Part shown: positions 1 to 6,487 of the stretch, in pieces
How the letters are laid out: each line of letters opens with the position of its first letter
Position numbering within the stretch: the stretch's first letter is position 1
Source of the DNA: Akkermansiaceae bacterium UBA3385
GTDB lineage: Bacteria > Verrucomicrobiota > Verrucomicrobiia > Verrucomicrobiales > Akkermansiaceae
Length of the DNA: 9,334 nt
Direction of reading: 5' to 3'
Assembly (NCBI GenBank): GCA_002358905.1
Contig: DEPT01000025.1
Span: forward strand, 33,241-42,574
The notes under the pieces: generated by a model
What the model saw: the letters and a program-made list of their open reading frames with translations, nothing else
The model's database searches: none
What the model was told of the DNA's origin: nothing
Position numbers and translations under genes: made by a program

Positions 1-1028
1 CCGAGCAGGTTCTGACGGAAACGGCCACTCTTGCCCTTAAGCATGTCGGACAGAGACTTCAGCGGACGATTACCAGCACCTGTCACGTGGCGGCCATGAC
101 GACCGTTATCGAACAGAGCATCTACAGCTTCCTGAAGCATGCGCATTTCGTTACGCTTAATCACTTCCGGAGTCTGAAGAACGGCAAGCTCACGCAGACG
201 GTTGTTACGGTTGATGACGCGGCGATACAGGTCATTCAGGTCACTGGTAGCGAAACGGCCACCAGGCAGCGGAACGAGCGGACGCAGGTCCGGGGGAATC
301 ACCGGCAGGGTGGTAAGCACCATCCACTCCGGCTTGCAACCGCTGGAACGGAAACCCTGCACCAGCTGCAGACGCTTGGCCAGCTTGCGCTTATTCTGCT
401 TGGAATTGGTCTTCTCCATTTCCTGGCGAAGCTCATCCACGAGAGCATCCAGATCAATGGTAGCAAGAAGACGCTGAATAGCAGCGGCACCCATGCCGGC
501 TTCAGGGGCATCATCACCGTAATCATCCACAAGCTCATCGTATTCTTCCTCGGTCAGAATCTGGCCGCGTTCAATGCCGGCCACATCTCTCGGGTCGATA
601 ACGATGTAATCCTCGTAGTAAATCACACGCTCCAGGTCACGGGCGGTCAGGTCGAGCATCAGGCCGATGCGGCTGGGCATGCACTTGTAGAACCAGATGT
701 GAGTTACGGGCACAGCCAGGTTAATGTGGCCCATGCGCTCACGGCGTACACGGGCGGAGGTAACCTCCACGCCGCAACGGTCACAGATCATACCCTTGTT
801 CTTTGCGCGCTTGTAGCGACCGCAGGAACACTCCATGTCACGGGTCGGGCCGAAAATACGCTCACAGAACAAACCACCCTTCTCAGGCTTGAAGGTACGG
901 TAGTTAATCGTCTCAGGGTTCTTAACCTCGCCACTGGACCAGCTCAGGATGTCATCCGGGCTGGCCACGGTAATGCAAACCTGATCGAAGTTCTTGGGCT
1001 TCTCGTTGTTAAGGTCGTTAAAAGACAT
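1..1028 (-). CDS. rpoC: RNA polymerase beta' subunit, N-terminal 342 residues (3' end outside window)
   Basis: This is the largest subunit of the DNA-dependent RNA polymerase core, which forms the active centre with beta. The frame opens with MSFNDLNNEKPKNFDQV and runs off the window edge. Visible landmarks: GGLFCERIFGPT at about 51-62; the zinc-binding domain with Cys67, Cys69, Cys82 and Cys85; GVEVTSARVRRERMGHI at 86-102; VIPPDLRPLVPLPGGRFATS at about 243-262; and the switch-2 region SLSDMLKGKSGRFRQNLL at the cut end. The catalytic NADFDGD motif would lie beyond the window. The stretch CMPSRIGLMLD (116-126) followed by RVIYYEDYIVIDP (134-146) looks like the Verrucomicrobiota/Planctomycetota form. 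The gene starts 71 bp after the rpoB stop, the usual rpoBC arrangement, so it is almost surely co-transcribed with rpoB. The ATG has no Shine-Dalgarno motif upstream, only an A/T-rich stretch ending CTAAT. Confidence 0.98.
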   Translation of the reverse strand, partial: MSFNDLNNEKPKNFDQVCITVASPDDILSWSSGEVKNPETINYRTFKPEKGGLFCERIFGPTRDMECSCGRYKRAKNKGMICDRCGVEVTSARVRRERMGHINLAVPVTHIWFYKCMPSRIGLMLDLTARDLERVIYYEDYIVIDPRDVAGIERGQILTEEEYDELVDDYGDDAPEAGMGAAAIQRLLATIDLDALVDELRQEMEKTNSKQNKRKLAKRLQLVQGFRSSGCKPEWMVLTTLPVIPPDLRPLVPLPGGRFATSDLNDLYRRVINRNNRLRELAVLQTPEVIKRNEMRMLQEAVDALFDNGRHGRHVTGAGNRPLKSLSDMLKGKSGRFRQNLL

Positions 1029-1057
1029 ATTAGTGTAGAATTGAGAGGTTCGGGAAT

Positions 1058-1089
1058 GCTGCCCGGTTCGGCATCCCTCGCCGGGCAGC
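1058..1089 (-). other. Hairpin in the rpoB-rpoC spacer
   Basis: A perfect 9-bp GC-rich inverted repeat (GCTGCCCGG at 1058-1066, CCGGGCAGC at 1081-1089) encloses a 14-nt loop. It lies just after the rpoB stop and 29 nt before the rpoC start. There is no T-tract on its 3' side (minus strand ATTCCCGAACC), so it does not look like an intrinsic terminator. It could protect or separate the rpoB and rpoC parts of the message, or affect rpoC translation. The role is inferred. Confidence 0.5.
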
Positions 1090-1099
1090 GGTTACAGGT

Positions 1100-4000
1100 T
1101 TACATATCGGAATCATCATCCTCCTCGTCGGAATCGGCGTAATCGTCATCCATCTCGGAGAAGTCTCCATCAAAGTCGTCATCGTCATCAGAACCGAAGC
1201 CGTCCTCGTCATCCATGCCGTCACCGGCAAGCAGTGCGAAGAGGTCATCCGTCGTCTGCGGTGCATTCTCACGGTCACGCTTCTCTGTGGGCTGCACGTT
1301 AAGGCAGAGAGCCTGCATTTCCTTGATAAGCACGTTGAAGGATTCGGGAGTACCAGCTTCCAGGGAGTTGTCACCCTTAACGATATTCTCGTAGATACGG
1401 GTACGACCCTGTACGTCGTCAGACTTGACTGTAAGAAGTTCCTGCAGCGTGTATGCTGCACCGTAAGCCTCCATGGCCCACACTTCCATTTCACCGAAAC
1501 GCTGACCACCGTGCTGAGCCTTACCGCCGAGGGGCTGCTGCGTGACGAGTGAATACGTACCAACGGCACGGGCGTGCACCTTATCAGCCACAAGGTGGTT
1601 CAGCTTGAGCATGTAGGTGTAACCTACCACAACGGGATAGTGGAAGTACTCACCAGTCAGGCCGTCAATCAAGCGACTCTTACCAGCAACGGAACCATCC
1701 TTACCATCGCCCACCCAGGAGAATCCGGGCACCTGCTTGGCCTGGCTCATGAAGTCCCAGATCTGGGATTCCTGAATACCGTCGAACACAGGAGTGGCAA
1801 CCTTGAAGCCCAGAGCCTTGGCGGCAACACCGAGGTGAGCCTCCAGCACCTGACCCACATTCATTCGGGAAGGCACGCCCAGGGGGTTCAGAATGATATC
1901 AACCGGTGTACCGTCTTCCAGGTAGGGCATATCCTCTACCGGAAGCACGCGAGAGCACACACCCTTGTTACCGTGACGACCAGCCATCTTATCACCCACA
2001 CCCAGCTTACGCTTGGTGGCGATGTATACCTTAACCTCCGTCACAACACCCGGATCCATCTCTGCACCAGCTTCAATCTGGTCGAGCTTGCGGTCACGCT
2101 CTTCGTCCAGGTCAGCAAAGCGGGGCTCATAGCTGTTGATGATTTCGAAAATCTGGTTACGAACCGGGCTTTCGTTCATCTCAATCTGGTCGTGGCAGAC
2201 AGCCAGCTTGCGCAGCAGGGTCTTGGTAATCTTGCGGTTGGCGGGAATGATAAGCTCATTGGAGCCTACACGGGTCACTTCCAGCGGAATCTTCTCGCCA
2301 AGCAGACGGTCAGACAGCTTGCTGGTCAGCTGCTCGATAAGAGCATCACGATCGCGTTCGTACTCGGCATCCACCTTCTTGCGCTGCTTCTGAGCTTCCT
2401 TCTCCAGGTCTACGGCAGGAGCACCGGGAGCAGTGGAACGTACCACGCGCACATCCATCACCACACCAGTGGTACCCGGGGGCACACGCAGAGAAGTATC
2501 CTTCACGTCGGCAGCCTTCTCACCGAAGATAGCACGCAAGAGGCGTTCTTCGGGGGCAAGGTCAGTCTCGCTCTTGGGCGTAATCTTACCCACAAGGATA
2601 TCGCCGGGCTTCACCTCAGCACCGATGCGGATTACACCATCGCTGCCCAGGTTCTTGAGGGCGTCATCGCCCACGTTGGGGATATCGCGAGTGATTTCTT
2701 CCGGGCCGAGCTTGGTGTCACGTGCCTTTTCCTCGAACTCTTCGATATGGATGGAAGTATAAGCATCCTCCTGCACCAGACGCTCGGAGATAATGATGGC
2801 GTCTTCGAAGTTGTAACCGTACCAGGACATGTAAGCCACCAGCACGTTGCGGCCCAGAGCGAGCTCGCCACCATCGGTACAAGGTCCATCAGCCAGCACA
2901 TCGCCAGGCTTCACCACATCACCACGGGACACGATAGGCTTCTGGTTGATGCAGGTGGAAGCGTTTGAACGCATGAACTTGCGGAGCTGGTATACATAGA
3001 TACCCTTATCTGCATCGGTCTTGATGCTCTCGGGATCACTCAGCCAGGTGTTCGGAGAAACGGGCAGTTCACCATCCGGGGTGGTCACCACGTACTCTGC
3101 AGTAGCAGAAGCAACAATGCCGGGAGCAACAGCGCACACTACGGCGCAACTATCGCGAGCACACTTGGCTTCAATGCCGGTGCCCACCAGCGGAGCCTGG
3201 TTCACCATCAACGGCACACCCTGGCGCTGCATGTTTGCACCCATGAGTGCACGGTTGGCGTCGTCATGTTCAAGGAAGGGAATCAGACCGGCAGCAATGG
3301 AGATAATCTGCTTGGGAGATACATCCATGTACTCCACCTTGCTGGGGTCAACTTCGATGAACTCACCGTGCTCACGGGCAGTCACGCGCTTACCGGTGAA
3401 ATGGCCACTGCCGTTGTCGTTATCGATGGGGTTGTTGGCCTGAGCAATCAGGTGGTACTCTTCCTTATCAGCGGTCAGATACACGACCTCGTTGGTCACG
3501 ATGGTCTCCACGCTCTCAACCTCGCCCTTCTTGTTCTTCTTCTCCACGTGCTTCACGCGGCGGAAAGGAGTCTCAATGAAACCATACTCATCAATACGGG
3601 CGTAGGTGCAAAGGGAGTTAATAAGACCGATATTGGGACCTTCAGGGGTCTCAATGGGACAAATACGGCCATAGTGGGAGGGATGCACGTCTCGAACCTC
3701 GAAACCGGCACGGTCACGATTCAGACCGCCCGGGCCCAGAGCAGAGAGACGACGCTTGTGCGTAAGCTCTGCCAGCGGGTTAATCTGGTCCATGAACTGA
3801 GACAGCTGGCTGCGACCAAAGAAGTCGCGCACGACAGCACTCAAAGCCTTCGGGTTGATAAGCTTGCTGGGAGTAATGTCGCTGCGGGAGGTATCGCACA
3901 GAGTCATGCGTTCCTTCACAAGACGCTCCGTACGTGCCAGACCCACACGGCACTGGTTGGAAATAAGCTCGCCCACGGCACGCACGCGACGGTTGCCGAG

Positions 4001-5161
4001 GTGGTCAATATCATCCACCTGACCTTCACCATGAGTCAGGCGAAGCAGGTACTTAAGGGAAGCCAGGAAGTCCACCGGCTGAATCAGGCGGCAATCCTCG
4101 GGAACATCGAGACCGAGCTTCTGGTTAATCTTATAACGACCTACGCGGGTAAGGTCATAACGCTTCTCATCCTTGAACAGGCGGTCAAGAGCGGTGGCAG
4201 CCTGCTGTACGGAGGAAGGATCACCCGGACGGAACTTGCGGAATATCTCCTTAAGAGCGGACTCGCGGTCGTGAGCCAGGTCCTTCTTGAGTGTCTTCAC
4301 CAGCGTTTCTTCTTCGCGCTGGTCGATAACCTCAATTTCCTCGATACCCAGCTCCTGCATCTTGCGGATGGTGGCCAGGCTGAGAGGCTCGTATGCCTTG
4401 GCAATGATAGTAGCCTTGCGACCGTCCTGGTCCTCACCGTACTTGACATCCTCAAACGGAACAAGGTACTCAAGCTCAGGGCCGGCTACAGCGCTCAGGT
4501 GCAGCTTCTCGATGGTGTAGAACTGCTCCACAATCTGGCGGTCTGTCTCGTAACCAAGGTAACGAAGGAAAGTGGTGGCCAGGAACTTGCGGCGGCGGCG
4601 GCGACGATCAAGGAACACATACATGAGGTCGTTCGTGTCGAACTGAACCTCAAGCCAGGAACCGCGGTCAGGAATGATGCGGAAAGAGTAGATGTCCTTA
4701 CCATTGGTGTGCTGGGTCTTCTCAAAGCACAGACCGGGAGAACGATGCAGCTGAGCCACAATCACGCGCTCTGCACCGTTAATCACAAATGTACCACGAT
4801 CCGTAATCATGGGAATCTCACCCATGTACACGTTCTCCTCGCTCGTGTAGTCGCCACACTTCAGGCTGAACTTCACGTACAGAGCGGCACTGTATGTCTC
4901 ACCGCAGCGGATGGCGGCAAAGTCAGAGGTCTTGGGCGGGGCTATCTCGTAGGAAACGAAATCGAGACGGATCTGACCATCGTAGCTTTCAATCGGGAAA
5001 TGCTCGGACAGAACAGCCTGCAGACCCATCTTGGCCCGTTTGTCGGGCTCAGTGAAACGCTGAAGGAATTCTTCGTAGGACTTTGTCTGAATCTCAATCA
5101 AGTTGGGCGGGTCAATGACCTCCTTGATCGTACCGAAACTGATTCGCTCTTGTTTGGACAT
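1100..5161 (-). CDS. rpoB: DNA-directed RNA polymerase beta subunit
   Basis: Complete beta subunit of RNA polymerase, 1353 residues (E. coli 1342). It forms the catalytic cleft with beta' and carries the rifampicin pocket. Landmarks: N-terminal ISFGTIKEVIDPPNLIEIQ; an arginine run at 186-191; rif cluster I at about 451-478 with Asp458, His468 and Ser473 matching E. coli Asp516, His526 and Ser531, so the classic resistance positions are wild type; ICPIETPEGPNIGL near 500-513; GRHGNKG near 1061-1067 with active-site lysines 1058 and 1066; and the C-terminal clamp region with TQQPLGGKAQHGGQRFGEME. The last about 41 residues hold 24 Asp/Glu and no Lys/Arg, forming a disordered-looking acidic tail. 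I chose the ATG at 5161 because family homology begins at MSKQERISFG. A GTG at 5188 in the same frame would add nine residues, and neither start has a Shine-Dalgarno motif. The gene sits 250 bp after rplL. Confidence 0.98.
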   Translation of the reverse strand: MSKQERISFGTIKEVIDPPNLIEIQTKSYEEFLQRFTEPDKRAKMGLQAVLSEHFPIESYDGQIRLDFVSYEIAPPKTSDFAAIRCGETYSAALYVKFSLKCGDYTSEENVYMGEIPMITDRGTFVINGAERVIVAQLHRSPGLCFEKTQHTNGKDIYSFRIIPDRGSWLEVQFDTNDLMYVFLDRRRRRRKFLATTFLRYLGYETDRQIVEQFYTIEKLHLSAVAGPELEYLVPFEDVKYGEDQDGRKATIIAKAYEPLSLATIRKMQELGIEEIEVIDQREEETLVKTLKKDLAHDRESALKEIFRKFRPGDPSSVQQAATALDRLFKDEKRYDLTRVGRYKINQKLGLDVPEDCRLIQPVDFLASLKYLLRLTHGEGQVDDIDHLGNRRVRAVGELISNQCRVGLARTERLVKERMTLCDTSRSDITPSKLINPKALSAVVRDFFGRSQLSQFMDQINPLAELTHKRRLSALGPGGLNRDRAGFEVRDVHPSHYGRICPIETPEGPNIGLINSLCTYARIDEYGFIETPFRRVKHVEKKNKKGEVESVETIVTNEVVYLTADKEEYHLIAQANNPIDNDNGSGHFTGKRVTAREHGEFIEVDPSKVEYMDVSPKQIISIAAGLIPFLEHDDANRALMGANMQRQGVPLMVNQAPLVGTGIEAKCARDSCAVVCAVAPGIVASATAEYVVTTPDGELPVSPNTWLSDPESIKTDADKGIYVYQLRKFMRSNASTCINQKPIVSRGDVVKPGDVLADGPCTDGGELALGRNVLVAYMSWYGYNFEDAIIISERLVQEDAYTSIHIEEFEEKARDTKLGPEEITRDIPNVGDDALKNLGSDGVIRIGAEVKPGDILVGKITPKSETDLAPEERLLRAIFGEKAADVKDTSLRVPPGTTGVVMDVRVVRSTAPGAPAVDLEKEAQKQRKKVDAEYERDRDALIEQLTSKLSDRLLGEKIPLEVTRVGSNELIIPANRKITKTLLRKLAVCHDQIEMNESPVRNQIFEIINSYEPRFADLDEERDRKLDQIEAGAEMDPGVVTEVKVYIATKRKLGVGDKMAGRHGNKGVCSRVLPVEDMPYLEDGTPVDIILNPLGVPSRMNVGQVLEAHLGVAAKALGFKVATPVFDGIQESQIWDFMSQAKQVPGFSWVGDGKDGSVAGKSRLIDGLTGEYFHYPVVVGYTYMLKLNHLVADKVHARAVGTYSLVTQQPLGGKAQHGGQRFGEMEVWAMEAYGAAYTLQELLTVKSDDVQGRTRIYENIVKGDNSLEAGTPESFNVLIKEMQALCLNVQPTEKRDRENAPQTTDDLFALLAGDGMDDEDGFGSDDDDDFDGDFSEMDDDYADSDEEDDDSDM

Positions 5162-5184
5162 GGAGTTGTCGGAGATGAAGTTGT

Positions 5185-5200
5185 GCACCTGGCCAGGTGC
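5185..5200. repeat. Perfect 16-bp palindrome upstream of the rpoB ATG
   Basis: The sequence GCACCTGGCCAGGTGC reads identically on both strands with no spacer. It lies 23 nt upstream of the chosen rpoB ATG and covers the alternative GTG start at 5188. A loopless palindrome suits a dimeric DNA-binding protein better than an RNA hairpin, although the transcript could fold with a few central bases unpaired. No cognate factor is evident here. Confidence 0.5.
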
Positions 5201-5201
5201 C

Positions 5202-5270
5202 GGTCGGTTCCTTTTGTAAAACCGACCCGGAGCCTGCCGTGTTTCCGGGAACTTGCCCCGGGTCGGGTTT
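5202..5270 (-). promoter_or_regulatory. Attenuator-like leader with mutually exclusive hairpins before rpoB
   Basis: On the minus strand, segment 1 (5258-5270, AAACCCGACCCGG) pairs with segment 2 (5218-5230, CCGGGTCGGTTTT) through nine contiguous GC-rich pairs, then A-T pairs after one bulged C. A short run of four T ends segment 2, giving a terminator-like shape. Segment 2 can instead pair with segment 3 (5202-5209, AACCGACC) through eight perfect pairs around a 10-nt loop. The inner part of segment 1 can also close a local 5-bp hairpin, CCGGG-GCAAGTT-CCCGG. These structures share bases and cannot coexist. In E. coli partial termination between rplL and rpoB lowers polymerase output relative to ribosomal proteins; a similar job here is inferred. 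The T-run is short, so any termination may be weak. Confidence 0.45.
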
Positions 5271-5272
5271 AC

Positions 5273-5286
5273 GTGCGCACGCGCAC
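5273..5286. repeat. Small inverted repeat GTGCGC-AC-GCGCAC
   Basis: Two 6-bp arms separated by 2 bp lie between the AT-rich segment and the attenuator-like element of the rplL-rpoB spacer. It resembles a small operator half-site pair, or could simply be a chance GC-rich repeat. No function can be read from it. Confidence 0.3.
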
Positions 5287-5300
5287 AGAAGGATTTTTGT

Positions 5301-5330
5301 TAAATTATGACACTAAATAGCTTATAAAAC
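5301..5330 (-). promoter_or_regulatory. AT-rich promoter-like segment upstream of rpoB
   Basis: This is the only strongly AT-rich stretch in the rplL-rpoB spacer. On the minus strand it contains two -10-like hexamers, TATAAG (5326-5321) and CATAAT (5309-5304). No good -35 TTGACA match lies at the proper distance from either (GAGTTT and TTCTGG at 17-bp spacing). It could be a secondary rpoBC promoter, or simply an unstructured linker between hairpins. Confidence 0.22.
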
Positions 5331-5331
5331 T

Positions 5332-5355
5332 CTCCATTTTCAGCCAGAAATGGAG
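5332..5355 (-). other. Second hairpin downstream of rplL
   Basis: Perfect 8-bp arms (CTCCATTT at 5332-5339, AAATGGAG at 5348-5355) enclose an 8-nt loop. On the transcribed strand the stem is followed by AGTTTTATAAG, which contains a weak run of four T. Together with the larger hairpin just upstream it may form a leaky terminator or a 3' end-protecting structure for the ribosomal-protein message. Confidence 0.35.
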
Positions 5356-5357
5356 GG

Positions 5358-5400
5358 ACGCGAAGGCAGGAGAGGACAGAAATCCCCTCCTGCTTCGCGT
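5358..5400 (-). other. Large hairpin just after rplL
   Basis: The arms 5358-5372 and 5387-5400 pair over 14 bp with a single bulged base and a 14-nt loop, starting about 11 nt after the rplL stop. No T-tract follows on the transcribed strand (CCCTCC instead), so an intrinsic terminator is unlikely. In E. coli the rplL-rpoB spacer carries an RNase III processing site; a stem of this length could serve similarly or protect the rplL 3' end. This is inference. Confidence 0.5.
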
Positions 5401-5411
5401 AAAACGAAAGG

Positions 5412-5783
5412 TTACTTGATGGTGACCTTGGCGCCAGCCTTCTCGAGTTCGGCCTTGGCCTTGTCGGCTTCCTCCTTGGAAACACCTTCGAGCAGAACGG
5501 CGGGAGCGCTCTCAACGATCTTCTTGGCGTCAGCCAGACCCAGACCGGGCTTGACGGTACGCACAGCCTTAATCACGTTGATCTTGCTTGCACCAGCATC
5601 GGTCAGCTCAACGTCGAAGTCGGTCTTCTCCTCAGCAGCCTCAGCAGCAACGGGAGCTGCAGCAGCGGCAACAGGAGCAGCGGCGGAAACGCCCCACTTC
5701 TCTTCCAGCATCTTAACAAGCTCAGCAGCCTCCAGGATGGTAAGCTTGCCAAGTTCCTCAGCGATAGTATTGATATCAGCCAT
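5412..5783 (-). CDS. rplL: 50S ribosomal protein L7/L12
   Basis: This is the 123-residue acidic stalk protein, present in several copies per ribosome on L10, that recruits EF-Tu, EF-G and the other translational GTPases. The N-terminal dimerisation and L10-binding helices cover about 1-32. A flexible hinge rich in Ala, Pro and Glu follows (about 33-53). The globular C-terminal domain spans about 54-123 and includes SKINVIKAVRTVKPGLGLADAK and EGVSKEEADKAKAELEKAGA. Two usual lysines are replaced: the family's LGLKEAK is LGLADAK (Ala84), and the Lys of the family's LKEGVSK is Leu98. Length is near the family norm. The ATG has no Shine-Dalgarno motif but follows an A-rich leader with seven consecutive A. 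It lies 153 bp after rplJ, wider than the 66 bp in E. coli, in a structured spacer that may help L12 be made in excess of L10. Confidence 0.98.
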   Translation of the reverse strand: MADINTIAEELGKLTILEAAELVKMLEEKWGVSAAAPVAAAAAPVAAEAAEEKTDFDVELTDAGASKINVIKAVRTVKPGLGLADAKKIVESAPAVLLEGVSKEEADKAKAELEKAGAKVTIK

Positions 5784-5790
5784 TGTAGTA

Positions 5791-5797
5791 TTTTTTT
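5791..5797 (-). other. A-rich leader of rplL
   Basis: On the transcribed strand seven consecutive A lie about 8-14 nt before the rplL ATG, within AATAGAAAAAAATACTACA. It stands where a Shine-Dalgarno motif would be. A/U-rich single-stranded leaders can aid 30S recruitment, for example through S1 protein, when that motif is missing. The role here is inferred. Confidence 0.35.
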
Positions 5798-5819
5798 CTA
5801 TTTAATTGGTTCTTGTCGC

Positions 5820-5838
5820 GGATGGGGGCTCCCCATCC
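5820..5838 (-). other. Hairpin 3 of the rplJ-rplL spacer
   Basis: Arms GGATGGGG (5820-5827) and CCCCATCC (5831-5838) pair perfectly over 8 bp around a 3-nt loop, making a very stable compact stem. No T-tract follows on either strand. It is the hairpin closest to rplL, ending 36 nt before its ATG. Confidence 0.5.
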
Positions 5839-5844
5839 ATTTCA

Positions 5845-5875
5845 GTTCTCACCGGCCGGAGAGCCGACAGAGAAC
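5845..5875 (-). other. Hairpin 2 of the rplJ-rplL spacer
   Basis: Outer arms GTTCTC (5845-5850) and GAGAAC (5870-5875) pair over 6 bp. Inner CGGC/GCCG complementarity allows the stem to continue across a small internal loop. The stability is moderate, and it is noted mainly as the middle member of three consecutive stems. Confidence 0.35.
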
Positions 5876-5887
5876 CTAATTTTTTCA

Positions 5888-5918
5888 GGCGGCGGGCAGT
5901 TGATACCACACCGCCGCC
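5888..5918 (-). other. Hairpin 1 of the rplJ-rplL spacer
   Basis: Arms GGCGGCGG (5888-5895) and CCGCCGCC (5911-5918) pair perfectly over 8 GC pairs around a 15-nt loop, beginning 18 nt after the rplJ stop. On the transcribed strand the stem is followed by TGAAAAAATTAGG, an A-run rather than a T-run. It therefore does not look like an intrinsic terminator and may instead protect the 3' end of an upstream message segment. Confidence 0.5.
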
Positions 5919-5936
5919 ATCTGTTCAAGTCTTTTT

Positions 5937-6467
5937 TTACTCTGCAGCGGAAGTTTCTTCCGTTGCACCACCATTTTCCTTGTCGACGTAGGCCTGGATG
6001 ACGCGGGCCAGAGCAGCACCGGCACCATTGATGGTACCAAGCAGGGTAGCCAGCAGAACCTCGCGGCTGGGCAGATCGCCCAGGGCCTTAATCTTATCAG
6101 CGGTAAGCTCAGCACCGTCAAGGATACCTGCCTTCCAGGCTGCCTTCTTGGACTTCTTGGCGAAGGTGTTCACAGCCTTGGCGGCAGCGCACACATCGCT
6201 GTTGCCCATGATGTAGGCAGTCTGACCCTTAAGGGAAGCGGAGATATCCGGCAGACCGGCAGAAGCGATAGCCTTGGCCATGAAGGTGTTCTTGGCCACT
6301 TCGCACTTGGCACCAGCGGCGGCCAGAGCGGCACGCAGCTCAGTGAACTCCGGAACCGTCACGCCAGTGTAATCAAACACCAGCACGAAGGGAGAAGCGT
6401 TAACCTTGGCCACGAGGCTATCGATGATAACGCCCTTGTGAGGATTGAGTTTCTTTTCGTTGCTCAT
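5937..6467 (-). CDS. rplJ: 50S ribosomal protein L10
   Basis: L10 anchors L12 dimers to the GTPase-associated centre of 23S rRNA, next to L11. The 176-residue product (family usually about 165-180) begins MSNEKKLNPHKGVIIDSLVA. It contains the rRNA-binding globular domain with VFDYTGVTVPEFTELRAAL at about 30-48 and CEVAKNTFMAKAI at 55-67. After LPSREVLLATLLGTINGAG it ends in an Ala-rich helix, about 148-165, that should carry the L12 dimers. The last residues, GGATEETSAAE, form a short acidic tail. Only 20 bp separate it from rplA, so the two are co-transcribed and there is no room for the long L10-responsive leader known upstream of rplJ in E. coli. Any such control element would have to overlap rplA. 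No Shine-Dalgarno motif precedes the ATG. Confidence 0.97.
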   Translation of the reverse strand: MSNEKKLNPHKGVIIDSLVAKVNASPFVLVFDYTGVTVPEFTELRAALAAAGAKCEVAKNTFMAKAIASAGLPDISASLKGQTAYIMGNSDVCAAAKAVNTFAKKSKKAAWKAGILDGAELTADKIKALGDLPSREVLLATLLGTINGAGAALARVIQAYVDKENGGATEETSAAE

Positions 6468-6487
6468 AATAGTTCTTGTGGTTCAGA

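Noticed and set aside
87..1142. 351-codon plus-strand open frame antisense to rpoC and the rpoB tail
   Set aside because: Shadow of rpoC; its Ser-rich end is just the antisense of the acidic RpoB tail.
1574..2968. 464-codon plus-strand open frame antisense to rpoB
   Set aside because: Same codon-bias shadow; low-complexity His/Leu/Thr-rich translation with no family resemblance.
5162..5188. GTG start that would extend RpoB by nine residues
   Set aside because: Family homology starts at the ATG at 5161 and the GTG has no ribosome-binding site at working distance; kept only as an alternative.
3266..5320. 684-codon open frame on the plus strand, antisense to rpoB
   Set aside because: It is the mirror of a highly biased rpoB reading frame; the translation has no recognisable domain, and rpoB on the other strand is unmistakable.
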